From NCBI RefSeq assembly GCF_049943335.1, contig NZ_JBNFVY010000001.1, forward strand, positions 372,001-436,000: a stretch of 64,000 nucleotides of DNA. Direction: 5' to 3'. The position numbers and the translations under genes are program-made. The notes beneath the pieces were generated by a model. It made no database searches. It saw only the letters and a program-made list of their open reading frames with translations, and had not been told where the DNA came from. This stretch comes from JBNFVY01 sp049943335. GTDB taxonomy: Bacteria; Pseudomonadota; Alphaproteobacteria; Rhodobacterales; Rhodobacteraceae. Positions 16,682 through 24,536 of this stretch are shown one piece after another. Within the stretch, counting starts at the first letter, position 1, and each line of letters begins with the position of its first letter.

Positions 16682-18547
16682 ATGGAAAAGCGAAGACAGT
16701 TCAACTGGAGCTATTGGCTGATCGCGGCCCTGATCTGGCTTGGGATACAGGCCTGGATCGGATATCGCGATGTCGTGACGCTGTCGTACAGTGATTTCAT
16801 CGACAATCTGGAACAAGGCACCGTCGCCGAACTGACCGTGACGGAAAGCTTGATCGAAGGTCGCTTCAATGAACCGGTGGATGGGCGCACGCATTTCCTT
16901 GTGCGCCGTGTCGATCCTGATTTCGCGTCCGAATTGGCGCAATACGATGTTCTCATCAACGGGGCGTCGGATCAAACCTGGCTGACGACGTTGTTGTCGT
17001 GGGTGCTGCCTGTCCTGTTGTTCTTTGGTTTGTGGATGATCCTGATGCGCCGGATGTCCGGGTCTCAGGGGTTCGGAAGTCTCGTAAATATCGGCAAGTC
17101 GAAGGCCAAGGTTTATCTTGAAACGAAAACCGGCGTCACGTTTGAAGACGTCGCCGGGGTCGATGAGGCCAAGGAAGAACTGCAGGAAATTGTTTCGTTC
17201 CTCAGGGACAAGGAAAAATACGGACGTCTTGGGGCGCATATTCCCAAAGGTATCCTGCTGGTTGGTCCACCCGGAACAGGCAAGACGCTTCTGGCACGCG
17301 CCGTGGCGGGCGAGGCGGGCGTGCCGTTCTTCTCGATCTCGGGGTCGGAATTCGTCGAAATGTTCGTGGGCGTGGGGGCTGCGCGTGTGCGCGATCTGTT
17401 TGAACAGGCGCGTCAGGCCGCACCTTGCATCATCTTCATCGATGAATTGGACGCGCTCGGGCGCACGCGATCCGCCGTATCGGGCTACGGCGGCGGTGAT
17501 GAAAAAGAACAGACGCTGAACCAGCTTCTGTCCGAACTTGACGGGTTCGATCCGCGGGTGGGAATTGTCCTTCTGGCGGCGACGAACCGGCCCGAGGTGT
17601 TGGATGCCGCGCTGTTGCGGGCAGGTCGGTTTGACCGGCAAATCGTCGTGGACCGGCCCGAGCGCAAGGGCAGGACGGCGATTTTGAAGGTTCACGCCAA
17701 AGGCATTGCCCTTGGCGACGACGTCGATCTGGATCAGGTGGCCGCGATCACCACGGGCTTTACCGGCGCCGATCTTGCCAACCTGATGAACGAAGCGGCC
17801 ATCGTCGCGACCCGGCGGAACGGCGACAAGGTGACTATGGCCGATCTTACCGCTGCGGTTGAGCGGATCGTGGCCGGGGTCGAACGCAAATCGCGGGTTC
17901 TGGGTGAAGCCGAGCGCACGCGCGTTGCCCATCACGAAATGGGTCACGCCCTGGTCGCGGCGCATGTTGTCCATGCTGACCCGGTCCACAAGGTGTCAAT
18001 CATTCCGCGCTCGATCGGCGCGCTGGGCTATACCATGCAACGCCCGACCGAGGATCGTTTTCTGATCACATTTTCCGAATTGAAAGACCGCATGGCCGTG
18101 TTGATGGCGGGGCGCGCCGCAGAGGCGTTGATCTTCGACGAAGTTTCGACTGGCGCCTCCGACGATCTGGCCAAGGCGACAGACATCGCGCGCGAATGCG
18201 TGACCCGGTTCGGGATGTCGTCTGACGTCGGTCAGGCTGTTCTGGAAGACAAACCGGGACAGTACCTCAACCAACAAGGGGCCATGCTGGCGGCCAAGGA
18301 TTATTCCGAACAGACCGCGCGCGAAATAGACCTCGCGGTGCGTGCCCTGCTTGAAGCGGCCTTTGAACAGGCGACAACGGTCTTGGACGCGCATCTGGCG
18401 GATCTCAAGGCCGGGGCGCAGATGTTGCTTGAGCGTGAGACCCTAACGCCAGAGGATTTTCCGCCGATTTCGCGCAAAACCGACGCGCCCGCGGCGGATC
18501 AGGCGGCCCCGTTGGACACAGGGAAAGCTGAGGGGGGCGTACAATGA
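16682..18547 (+). CDS. ftsH: Accessory FtsH-type membrane AAA+ zinc protease
   Basis: A 621-residue membrane protease: TM1 at residues 10-27, a short periplasmic domain, TM2 near 103-124, and an AAA+ domain with Walker A GPPGTGKT (about 195), Walker B IIFIDELDALG and the second region of homology ATNRPEVLDAALLRAGRFDRQ. The metalloprotease site HEMGH lies near 418-422 (HExGH; housekeeping FtsH normally reads HEAGH). It degrades damaged membrane and soluble proteins. Its place between an AhpD-like gene and an unknown membrane gene, far from hpf/tilS/folP-type neighbours, marks it as a second, stress-linked paralogue like those in clpK/hdeD islands. The stop overlaps the next start (ATGA). Confidence 0.92.
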   Translation: MEKRRQFNWSYWLIAALIWLGIQAWIGYRDVVTLSYSDFIDNLEQGTVAELTVTESLIEGRFNEPVDGRTHFLVRRVDPDFASELAQYDVLINGASDQTWLTTLLSWVLPVLLFFGLWMILMRRMSGSQGFGSLVNIGKSKAKVYLETKTGVTFEDVAGVDEAKEELQEIVSFLRDKEKYGRLGAHIPKGILLVGPPGTGKTLLARAVAGEAGVPFFSISGSEFVEMFVGVGAARVRDLFEQARQAAPCIIFIDELDALGRTRSAVSGYGGGDEKEQTLNQLLSELDGFDPRVGIVLLAATNRPEVLDAALLRAGRFDRQIVVDRPERKGRTAILKVHAKGIALGDDVDLDQVAAITTGFTGADLANLMNEAAIVATRRNGDKVTMADLTAAVERIVAGVERKSRVLGEAERTRVAHHEMGHALVAAHVVHADPVHKVSIIPRSIGALGYTMQRPTEDRFLITFSELKDRMAVLMAGRAAEALIFDEVSTGASDDLAKATDIARECVTRFGMSSDVGQAVLEDKPGQYLNQQGAMLAAKDYSEQTAREIDLAVRALLEAAFEQATTVLDAHLADLKAGAQMLLERETLTPEDFPPISRKTDAPAADQAAPLDTGKAEGGVQ

Positions 18548-19122
18548 CCGACAAGGTTTCCAGCCTGGTCCAGCGCATCCGCGATCTGGAATCAGAACTT
18601 GAGGAAGAATTCGACCAGCGGCGAACCGTCGTCAAATATACCGTCAAAAAGCACCGCGTTGTGTTCGAGAAAGAGGCGAGAGACCGCCATCTTGCGCTGC
18701 GCCAAACGCTATCGTCCTATCTGTCCGGGGCCCGGCCCATGGTCGTCCTGACCGCGCCGGTGATCTATTCGGTCATTGTGCCGCTTGTTCTTCTGGACTT
18801 GGTCGTGGCGCTTTATCAGGCGATCTGCTTCCCGGTCTACAGGATCGAAAAGGTCCGCCGTACTGATTACATTTCACTCGATCGCGGCCAACTCGCCTAT
18901 TTGAACGGCCTGGAGAAACTGAACTGCATGTATTGTGGATATGGGAACGGTCTGCTGGCCTATGCGGGTGAAATCGCGGCCAGAACCGAAGCGCACTGGT
19001 GCCCAATAAAACATGCCGCGCGCATCAAGCGGCCCCATGGGCACTATCCTGAATTTGTCGAATACGGCGATGCGGAAGGGTTCATACGCCGAAAGAAAAA
19101 CCTGCACGAAGCGACCAAATAG
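18544..19122 (+). CDS. Unknown membrane protein with CMYCGYGNGL/WCPIKHA motif
   Basis: A 192-residue protein translationally coupled to ftsH (ATGA overlap at 18544). It has an N-terminal charged coiled coil (DLESELEEEFDQRR, about residues 13-26) and two hydrophobic segments around 63-105. A cytoplasmic C-terminal part carries cysteine-containing motifs CMYCGYGNGLLAYAGEIAA and HWCPIKHA, then ends in a basic tail. The three cysteines plus nearby histidines could bind a metal. I do not recognise a named family. Coupling suggests it is an FtsH partner or substrate adaptor. Codon use matches the neighbours. Confidence 0.7.
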   Translation: MTDKVSSLVQRIRDLESELEEEFDQRRTVVKYTVKKHRVVFEKEARDRHLALRQTLSSYLSGARPMVVLTAPVIYSVIVPLVLLDLVVALYQAICFPVYRIEKVRRTDYISLDRGQLAYLNGLEKLNCMYCGYGNGLLAYAGEIAARTEAHWCPIKHAARIKRPHGHYPEFVEYGDAEGFIRRKKNLHEATK

Positions 19123-19471
19123 GGCACCGATTGCGCCCGGCAGCAGGATAGCTGCCCGGGGCAGCCGAGCCTTTCCGTCAAAGCGCGGCGAACCTTCACT
19201 GACGCAGAAGTACTGACGCAGAAGTTGGCTGCGCGCCGGGATGGATCCCCAAAGATCGAACACACTGTTCCCAAACGCACGCAAGGGCTTGGCGCGAACC
19301 CATGTTCTGCCGGTCGTTCCAGTCGGTCGCGGTGTATGAAAGGATGGTCATGTGATCGAAAATTAAAAAAGAAACGACGGGAATTTCCCCCTGTTTCGTA
19401 GAATGACTTTGGTCAATTCTTTACCGCACGGCTGCAGTAGCACCTGTGCAAATGCTCAATTGGATCAGCGA
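19123..19471. other. Intergenic region with a degenerate FNR-type site
   Basis: About 350 bp. At 19403-19416 ATGACTTTGGTCAA matches TTGAC-N4-GTCAA except for the first base and could serve the exporter operon starting at 19472. A 13-bp direct repeat (CTGACGCAGAAGT) occurs twice around 19199-19225. No gene is seen. Confidence 0.4.
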
Positions 19472-20734
19472 ATGAACGAAACTCAGCGTGAAATCGAGGC
19501 CGCACTCGGTGTCGGAAAAACAAAACACCATCCCCTGAAATGGGCCGGATGGATCGGCGCCGCGGTCTTGGTCGCGGCGCTCGGCGTCTGGTGGATGCGC
19601 GGCGCCGAAGAACGCGCCCAGGTAACATACCTCACAGAACCGGTCAGCCGCGGCGACCTGACGGTCAGCGTTTCGGCGACAGGCACGATCGAACCGACCA
19701 ACAAGGTGGAAATTTCATCTGAACTGTCGGGAACGATCGCCGAAGTCCTGGTGGATTATAACGATACCGTCGAAGCCGGTCAGGTGCTGGCAAGGTTGGA
19801 CACGGTGCAGTTGGATGCACAGTTGGCTGTCCAGATCGCCAGTCACGCAGCCGCCGAAGCGCAGCTGGCCAGCGCCCGCGCCAGCCTGTTTGAAGCGCAA
19901 ACGAACTACGATATGGTCCGCGAGCTGGATGAGCGCGGCGTGACCACGCAGGCCAACCTGACCGCATCCAAGGCGGCTTTGCAGCGCGCGCGCTCCAGTG
20001 TTGCCAGCGCCAAGGCCAACGTGGATCTGGCGCAGGCCCAGTTGGAATCGCAGCAGGCAATTCTCAGCAAGGCCACCATCGTATCCCCGATCAACGGTGT
20101 CGTGCTGGACCGCTCGGTTGATGCCGGGCAGATCGTGGCCGCCAGCCTGTCAGCGCCCGAGCTGTTTTCCATCGCCGAGGATCTGACCCAGATGGAGCTG
20201 CAGGTTGACGTGGCCGAAGCTGATATCGGGCGCATCAAAGTGGGGGACAAGGCTAGTTTCACCGTCGATGCCTATGATGACATGCTGTTTCCGGCCCAGA
20301 TATCCATGGTGCGCTATGCGTCCGAAAGCACGGATGGTCTGGTCACCTACAAGGCGATCCTGTCGGTCGAGAATGACGATCTGTTGTTGCGCCCCGGCAT
20401 GACGGCGACCGCGGATGTGATTGTCGCGCAGTATGACGACGTGTTGCTGGTGCCCAATGCCGCGCTGCGTTTTGCCCCGCCGCAAGTGATCGAAGTGGAA
20501 GCGTCGGGGAATGACAGCAGTGGCGGCGGCTTGTTGGGCCTGGTCATGCCGTCGCGCAACCGCGGCGACAATGCGCGGGCGGTGTCCAACAGCACGGTTT
20601 GGGTGCTTCGCGATGGCGCGGCGATCGAGATCCCCGTTGAAACAGGTGACAGCGACGGCTTGCAAACCATTGTCACCGGCGGCGATCTGGCAAGCGGCGA
20701 TCAGGTCATCACCGATATGATCGAAGGCAATTAG
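19472..20734 (+). CDS. MacA-like periplasmic adaptor of an ABC exporter (membrane fusion protein)
   Basis: A 420-residue protein from the ATG at 19472 (MNETQREIEAALGVG). An N-terminal membrane anchor (WAGWIGAAVLVAALGVWWM, about 26-44) is followed by the first half of the lipoyl domain (GTIEPTNKVEISSELSGTI), a long alpha-helical hairpin rich in Ala/Gln/Leu (about 110-195), the second lipoyl half (KATIVSPINGVVLDRSVDAGQIV) and beta-barrel domains. This is the HlyD/MacA architecture. Two bases after its stop comes a MacB-type ATPase, then the permease. The tripartite pump would also need a TolC-type outer membrane protein, not seen here. The substrate is unknown. An in-frame ATG at 19403 lies inside the possible FNR-type site and is less likely. 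Confidence 0.85.
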   Translation: MNETQREIEAALGVGKTKHHPLKWAGWIGAAVLVAALGVWWMRGAEERAQVTYLTEPVSRGDLTVSVSATGTIEPTNKVEISSELSGTIAEVLVDYNDTVEAGQVLARLDTVQLDAQLAVQIASHAAAEAQLASARASLFEAQTNYDMVRELDERGVTTQANLTASKAALQRARSSVASAKANVDLAQAQLESQQAILSKATIVSPINGVVLDRSVDAGQIVAASLSAPELFSIAEDLTQMELQVDVAEADIGRIKVGDKASFTVDAYDDMLFPAQISMVRYASESTDGLVTYKAILSVENDDLLLRPGMTATADVIVAQYDDVLLVPNAALRFAPPQVIEVEASGNDSSGGGLLGLVMPSRNRGDNARAVSNSTVWVLRDGAAIEIPVETGDSDGLQTIVTGGDLASGDQVITDMIEGN

Positions 20735-20735
20735 G

Positions 20736-21476
20736 ATGGCCGATGAAAAGGACGCCAGCGTGCCCGTTATCGCGCTGCGCAACATCGTGAAAACCTATGG
20801 CCACGGCGAAGCAGAAGTGCGCGCCATGGACGGGGTCAGCCTGTCGATCGAAAAGGGAGAGTTCGTGGCGATCATGGGGCCGTCGGGGTCGGGCAAATCG
20901 ACGGCGATGAACATGATCGGCTGCCTCGACCGACCGACCAGCGGTGAATATCTGTTCAACGGCGTGCAGGTCGGAAATCTGACCAAAGACCAGCGCGCAA
21001 TCCTGCGTCGCAACTACTTGGGGTTCGTGTTTCAGGGGTTCAACCTGCTGCCGCGCACCTCGGCGCTGGATAATGTGGAATTGCCGCTGATCTACAAGGG
21101 CGTTCCCGCCGCCGAAAGGCGTGCACAAGCGCTGGATGCCTTGGCAAAGGTCGGGCTGAAGGGGCGCGAACACCACGATCCATCCCAGTTGTCGGGCGGC
21201 CAGCAGCAGCGCGCGGCTATCGCCCGCGCTTTGGTCGGCAGTCCACAGGTCATTCTGGCGGATGAGCCGACGGGCAATCTTGATACAAAACTGTCGGTGG
21301 AAATCATGGAACTGCTGAAGCAGCTCAACGAACGCGACCACATCACCATTGTCATGGTCACCCACGAGGAAGACATGGCCGCTTACACCCAACGCGTCAT
21401 CTGGATGGTCGATGGCCGGGTCGAACGCGACGGCCCGCCTGACGAGGTGTTCGATCACGAAAGGCACAGCGCATGA
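20736..21476 (+). CDS. MacB/LolD-type ABC transporter ATP-binding protein
   Basis: A 246-residue ABC ATPase with Walker A GPSGSGKST, Q-loop VFQGFNLLP, signature LSGGQQQR, Walker B VILADEPTGNLD and switch histidine in VTHEEDM. The spacing and the FNLLPRTSALDNVELPLIY segment are typical of the MacB/LolD/FtsE branch that powers mechanotransmission systems. The gene starts two bases after the adaptor stop and overlaps the permease start by four bases, so all three are one operon. The ATPase and permease are separate here, unlike fused E. coli MacB. Confidence 0.92.
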   Translation: MADEKDASVPVIALRNIVKTYGHGEAEVRAMDGVSLSIEKGEFVAIMGPSGSGKSTAMNMIGCLDRPTSGEYLFNGVQVGNLTKDQRAILRRNYLGFVFQGFNLLPRTSALDNVELPLIYKGVPAAERRAQALDALAKVGLKGREHHDPSQLSGGQQQRAAIARALVGSPQVILADEPTGNLDTKLSVEIMELLKQLNERDHITIVMVTHEEDMAAYTQRVIWMVDGRVERDGPPDEVFDHERHSA

Positions 21477-22693
21477 TCGGGGGCATGATCTGGGAAACAA
21501 TCCGTCTGGCGATCCAGGCGATCTTTCGCAACACTTTGCGCTCGATCCTGACAGTCTTGGGTATTGTCATCGGCGTGGCCGCCGTGATCGCCATGGTCAC
21601 GGTCGGGCAAGGCAGTTCGGATCAGGTGACCGAGGATGTCGCCAAGCTGGGCACAAACGTCTTGATGGTGATGCCCGGCTCTGGCCAGGGCGGGCCGGGC
21701 AATAATTCCGTCTCGGCGCCGCTGGATCTCAAGGATGTCGAGGCGCTGATCGATCAGCTTTCCAGCGTGCGCACCGCCGCCCCCTACAACCAGACCAGCC
21801 TGAATGCCGTTTTTGGCACCGAAGACACCCGCACCTCGGTGGCGGGCACCGATAAACGGTATCTGGACGTGGTGGATTGGCCAATCGTGCTGGGGCGCGG
21901 GTTTCTACCCACCGAGGAAAGCTCGGGCAAAGCCGTTTGCATCATCGGCGAAACGGTGCGCCAGGAATTGTTCGGCAATACCGACCCGATTGGCGAAAAG
22001 ATACGTCTCAACAACGTGTCGTGCGAAGTGATCGGCCTGCTCGAAGCCAAGGGGGCCTCAAGCTTTGGCTCGGATCAGGACGATATCGTGCTGATGCCGA
22101 TCAAAGCGTTTCAACGCCGGGTCACGGGGTCGTCGGACATTTCCATGATCTATGTCGCGGCGGCGACCAACGTGTCGACCGATCGAACCCTGGTCGATAT
22201 CGAAGCGCTGATGCGCGAACGCCGCCGGATCGGCGACGGTGAAGAAGACGATTTCAACGTGCGCGACATGAAGCAGATGGCGTCGATGCTGACAGGGATC
22301 ACCGATGTGCTGACGGGCCTGCTATCGGCCGTGGCGGCTGTCAGCCTTTTGGTCGGCGGGATCGGGATCATGAACATCATGCTGGTGTCCGTGACCGAAC
22401 GCACCCGTGAAATCGGCATCCGCCTGGCCGTCGGCGCCACTGCAAATCAGGTCTTGCTGCAATTCCTGGTCGAAGCGATCGTGCTGTCGATGATTGGCGG
22501 CATCGTGGGTATTCTGCTGGGCCTTGGGCTTGCCGCAGCGGCCGCCAGCTTTATGGCTATTCCGTTCAGTCCCGACCCGATCGTCGTGGCGATTGCGTTC
22601 CTGTTTTCAGCAGCCGTAGGGGTGATCTTTGGGTATTTCCCCGCGCGCCGCGCCGCGCGCCTGGACCCGATCGAGGCCCTGCGCCATCAGTGA
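21473..22693 (+). CDS. MacB-type ABC transporter permease
   Basis: A 406-residue permease with the type VII layout: TM1 at about 12-40 (AIFRNTLRSILTVLGIVIGVAAVIAMVTV), a large periplasmic MacB core domain (about 45-270), then three C-terminal helices including LVGGIGIMNIMLVSVTERTREIGIRLAVGAT and the VIFGYFPARRAARLDPIEALRHQ end, the FtsX/MacB signature. It is the third gene of the exporter operon and overlaps the ATPase stop. Such pumps push periplasmic substrates such as lipids, peptides or macrolides out through TolC. Confidence 0.92.
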   Translation: MIGGMIWETIRLAIQAIFRNTLRSILTVLGIVIGVAAVIAMVTVGQGSSDQVTEDVAKLGTNVLMVMPGSGQGGPGNNSVSAPLDLKDVEALIDQLSSVRTAAPYNQTSLNAVFGTEDTRTSVAGTDKRYLDVVDWPIVLGRGFLPTEESSGKAVCIIGETVRQELFGNTDPIGEKIRLNNVSCEVIGLLEAKGASSFGSDQDDIVLMPIKAFQRRVTGSSDISMIYVAAATNVSTDRTLVDIEALMRERRRIGDGEEDDFNVRDMKQMASMLTGITDVLTGLLSAVAAVSLLVGGIGIMNIMLVSVTERTREIGIRLAVGATANQVLLQFLVEAIVLSMIGGIVGILLGLGLAAAAASFMAIPFSPDPIVVAIAFLFSAAVGVIFGYFPARRAARLDPIEALRHQ

Positions 22694-22770
22694 CACGAAA
22701 CGGCAGGTGTGGGGGACAGGTGTGGGGCGCTTTTCAGGATATTTCCGCACCAGCCAAATGCAAAATAAAT

Positions 22771-22801
22771 GGCGCCCGGCCTTGGCAGAGGTCCGGGCGC
22801 C
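22771..22801 (-). terminator. Inverted repeat, probable terminator between convergent units
   Basis: Perfect 9-bp stem (22771-22779 with 22793-22801). Read leftward it is followed by a T-rich tail (ATTTATTTTG), so it likely ends the universal stress protein transcript. The permease stop lies about 80 bp to the left. Confidence 0.55.
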
Positions 22802-22815
22802 ATGCGTATCATCGG

Positions 22816-22860
22816 TCAGGGACGGTTTGATCAGGGACGGTTTGATCCGGGGCGATTTGA
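22816..22860. repeat. Three tandem 15-bp repeats
   Basis: TCAGGGACGGTTTGA occurs twice in a row (22816-22830, 22831-22845), followed by the variant TCCGGGGCGATTTGA (22846-22860). It directly abuts the stop codon of the leftward stress protein gene. It looks like a recent slippage product. Confidence 0.7.
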
Positions 22861-23715
22861 TCAGTGCGCAAGAAAGACAGCTTGTTCCGTTTGATCGATG
22901 ATCGCCCGTGTTGTTCCCCCGAAAACGGCTTCGCGGGCGCGGGAATGGCTGTAGGCGCCCATGACGATCAGATCAGCGCCGAATTCCTTGGACCGATCCA
23001 AAATGCACTGCCCAATCTCATGGCCGCCGCTGGGATACTGCTGAACCGTGACCTTGCAGCCATGATGGCTCAGCCATTTGGCCAGATCCACGCCGGGGTC
23101 TTCGCCGGCGCTATAGGCGGCCATGACCGGATCCACCATTCCGATTGTGATCTCGTCGGCCTGGCGCAACATGGGCAGGGCCTGATGCACCGCGCGCGCT
23201 GCGTGCAATTCCGGAGTCCAGGCCACGAAGATCCGCTGCGCTTGTGCAAGCTCTTTTGCTGTTGGAGAGTTCAGGATCATGCCAACCGGAGACTGGAACA
23301 AGATGCCATGGGCGGTGTGCCGAAAAAGGAAATCGGGGTCGCGCAAGTCATCGCTGACCAGCGCAAGATCACACAGCATGGCGCGCTGCGCGATGATATC
23401 GGAAAGCTGTGTCGGATCAGTGGCGATCACGGCAACCCCGCCTTTGATATCGTGTTGCTGAAGCAGCGTTTCGATCGCATCCTGCTTGGCGATCAGCGCG
23501 GCTTTGCTTTCGGACATGGCGTCTTGCCACTCAGGCGGGATATCGACCCCACCGTAAGGCGCCACGCCAACCGCATAAGCGGGGAATTGCGGCACTTCGC
23601 CGACAATGACGATGGCGACCTGCGCCGGGATGGCGCGAATGGTTTCCAGTTTTCGCGCAAGATCATCAAGGGGGGCGTCCTTGCCGACTGCGATTAGGAT
23701 CGTGCTGTTTTTCAT
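22861..23715 (-). CDS. Tandem-domain universal stress protein
   Basis: A 284-residue protein with two UspA domains. The C-terminal domain keeps the ATP-binding loop (GADLIVMGAYSHSRAREAVFGGTTR, the G-x2-G-x9-G(S/T) type). The N-terminal domain is degenerate at that site (VSDDLRDPDFLFRHTAHGILFQSP). Two-domain Usps of this kind are part of Anr/FixK low-oxygen regulons in other proteobacteria and help survival in starved, oxygen-poor cells. The ATG at 23715 is 53 bp from an FNR-type site. It is monocistronic and convergent with the exporter operon. Confidence 0.88.
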   Translation of the reverse strand: MKNSTILIAVGKDAPLDDLARKLETIRAIPAQVAIVIVGEVPQFPAYAVGVAPYGGVDIPPEWQDAMSESKAALIAKQDAIETLLQQHDIKGGVAVIATDPTQLSDIIAQRAMLCDLALVSDDLRDPDFLFRHTAHGILFQSPVGMILNSPTAKELAQAQRIFVAWTPELHAARAVHQALPMLRQADEITIGMVDPVMAAYSAGEDPGVDLAKWLSHHGCKVTVQQYPSGGHEIGQCILDRSKEFGADLIVMGAYSHSRAREAVFGGTTRAIIDQTEQAVFLAH

Positions 23716-23768
23716 GGTGAGTTTCCTTTGACTTTCCTGAACTTCTGGGGCGCGTCCCCAAGCGTTCT

Positions 23769-23782
23769 TTGATGTTCGTCAA
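23769..23782. promoter_or_regulatory. FNR/FixK-type site TTGATGTTCGTCAA
   Basis: TTGAT-N4-GTCAA, ending 53 bp from the ATG of the leftward universal stress protein. The distance matches that seen at 14396 and fits activation from near -41.5. Confidence 0.75.
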
Positions 23783-23962
23783 TTGCCGGTCGGGGATCAT
23801 GCAACAGGGCCCTGTCCGTCGCGCCGGTTGGGTCATCGCGCGTGCGACTACGCCCAAAGGCCGTTCGCCCGGCACCGGGGGGCTGATCGAAAAGCCGACA
23901 TTCGCCAGTGCCTTGCAGATCTACTGTGGCGTCAGCCCCGGTTCACGAGAGTGGCGTCGGGA

Positions 23963-24391
23963 TCAAACCGGGCTCGATTTGACCGTTTTCGTCGCGCGTT
24001 TCACAGTTTCAACGCTCTCTTCTACGGCTTCGACCTCATTTGCGGTCGCTGATGCGGCGCAAGCGGTCAACATTTCCATGTAGTCCTTTGCGTCTTCGGC
24101 AAGGCGCTCCATCGAATCGGCTTGCCAGCCTGACAAAATGCCCATCGCGGCCGTTGGGTTGTCGATGGCGTCTTCGGCCAATTGTTTGCTGGCCTTTAGC
24201 GCGGTTTGCGTTCCTTGGTGGCGTCGCTTGAACCAAGCGCTTGAAAACTTTTCGAGTTCTTTCAAAAACGTGTCCTGAGCCTGCCAGAAATGGGTGCTTT
24301 GGACCCCGATGGCTGGCACGGCGGCAAAAACGGATGGCGTCGATTTTGCCATCTCTTGCATGCTGGCGAGTGTCTTGCTGAGGTTCGTCAT
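23963..24391 (-). CDS. Phasin family protein (PHB granule coat)
   Basis: A 142-residue protein from the ATG at 24391 (MTNLSKTLASMQEMAKSTPS) with GGAGACG as ribosome binding site. It is almost wholly helical, with the phasin pattern of amphipathic heptads (FWQAQDTFLKELEKFSSAWFKRRHQGTQTALKASKQLAEDA). The Pro-Thr-Ala NPTAAMGILSGWQADSMERLAEDAKDYMEML segment is typical of phasin_2 proteins, which coat polyhydroxybutyrate granules. phaB, phaA and phaC lie just upstream on the same strand. An FNR-type site is 108 bp upstream. Longer in-frame starts up to 24610 would run through that site and are unlikely. Confidence 0.8.
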   Translation of the reverse strand: MTNLSKTLASMQEMAKSTPSVFAAVPAIGVQSTHFWQAQDTFLKELEKFSSAWFKRRHQGTQTALKASKQLAEDAIDNPTAAMGILSGWQADSMERLAEDAKDYMEMLTACAASATANEVEAVEESVETVKRATKTVKSSPV

Positions 24392-24499
24392 TTTCGTCTC
24401 CTGTTTTGCGGTGCAATTGGGCGGGCGACAGCGCCCTGCGGGCGGGCAAGTGTGATCCACAGTTGCCTGCTCTGTATTGCAATTCTGGCGAGGTACTGA

Positions 24500-24513
24500 T
24501 TGACAAACGTCAA
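24500..24513. promoter_or_regulatory. FNR/FixK-type site TTGACAAACGTCAA
   Basis: TTGAC-N4-GTCAA in the gap between the DUF900 hydrolase stop (24537) and the phasin start (24391). It is placed to control the phasin gene. Confidence 0.72.
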
Positions 24514-24536
24514 TGCCCGGATGCGGGCGCCTAGCG

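Noticed and set aside
16583..17989. Long reverse-strand frame opposite ftsH
   Set aside because: Antisense shadow of the protease gene, with no ribosome binding site or domain.
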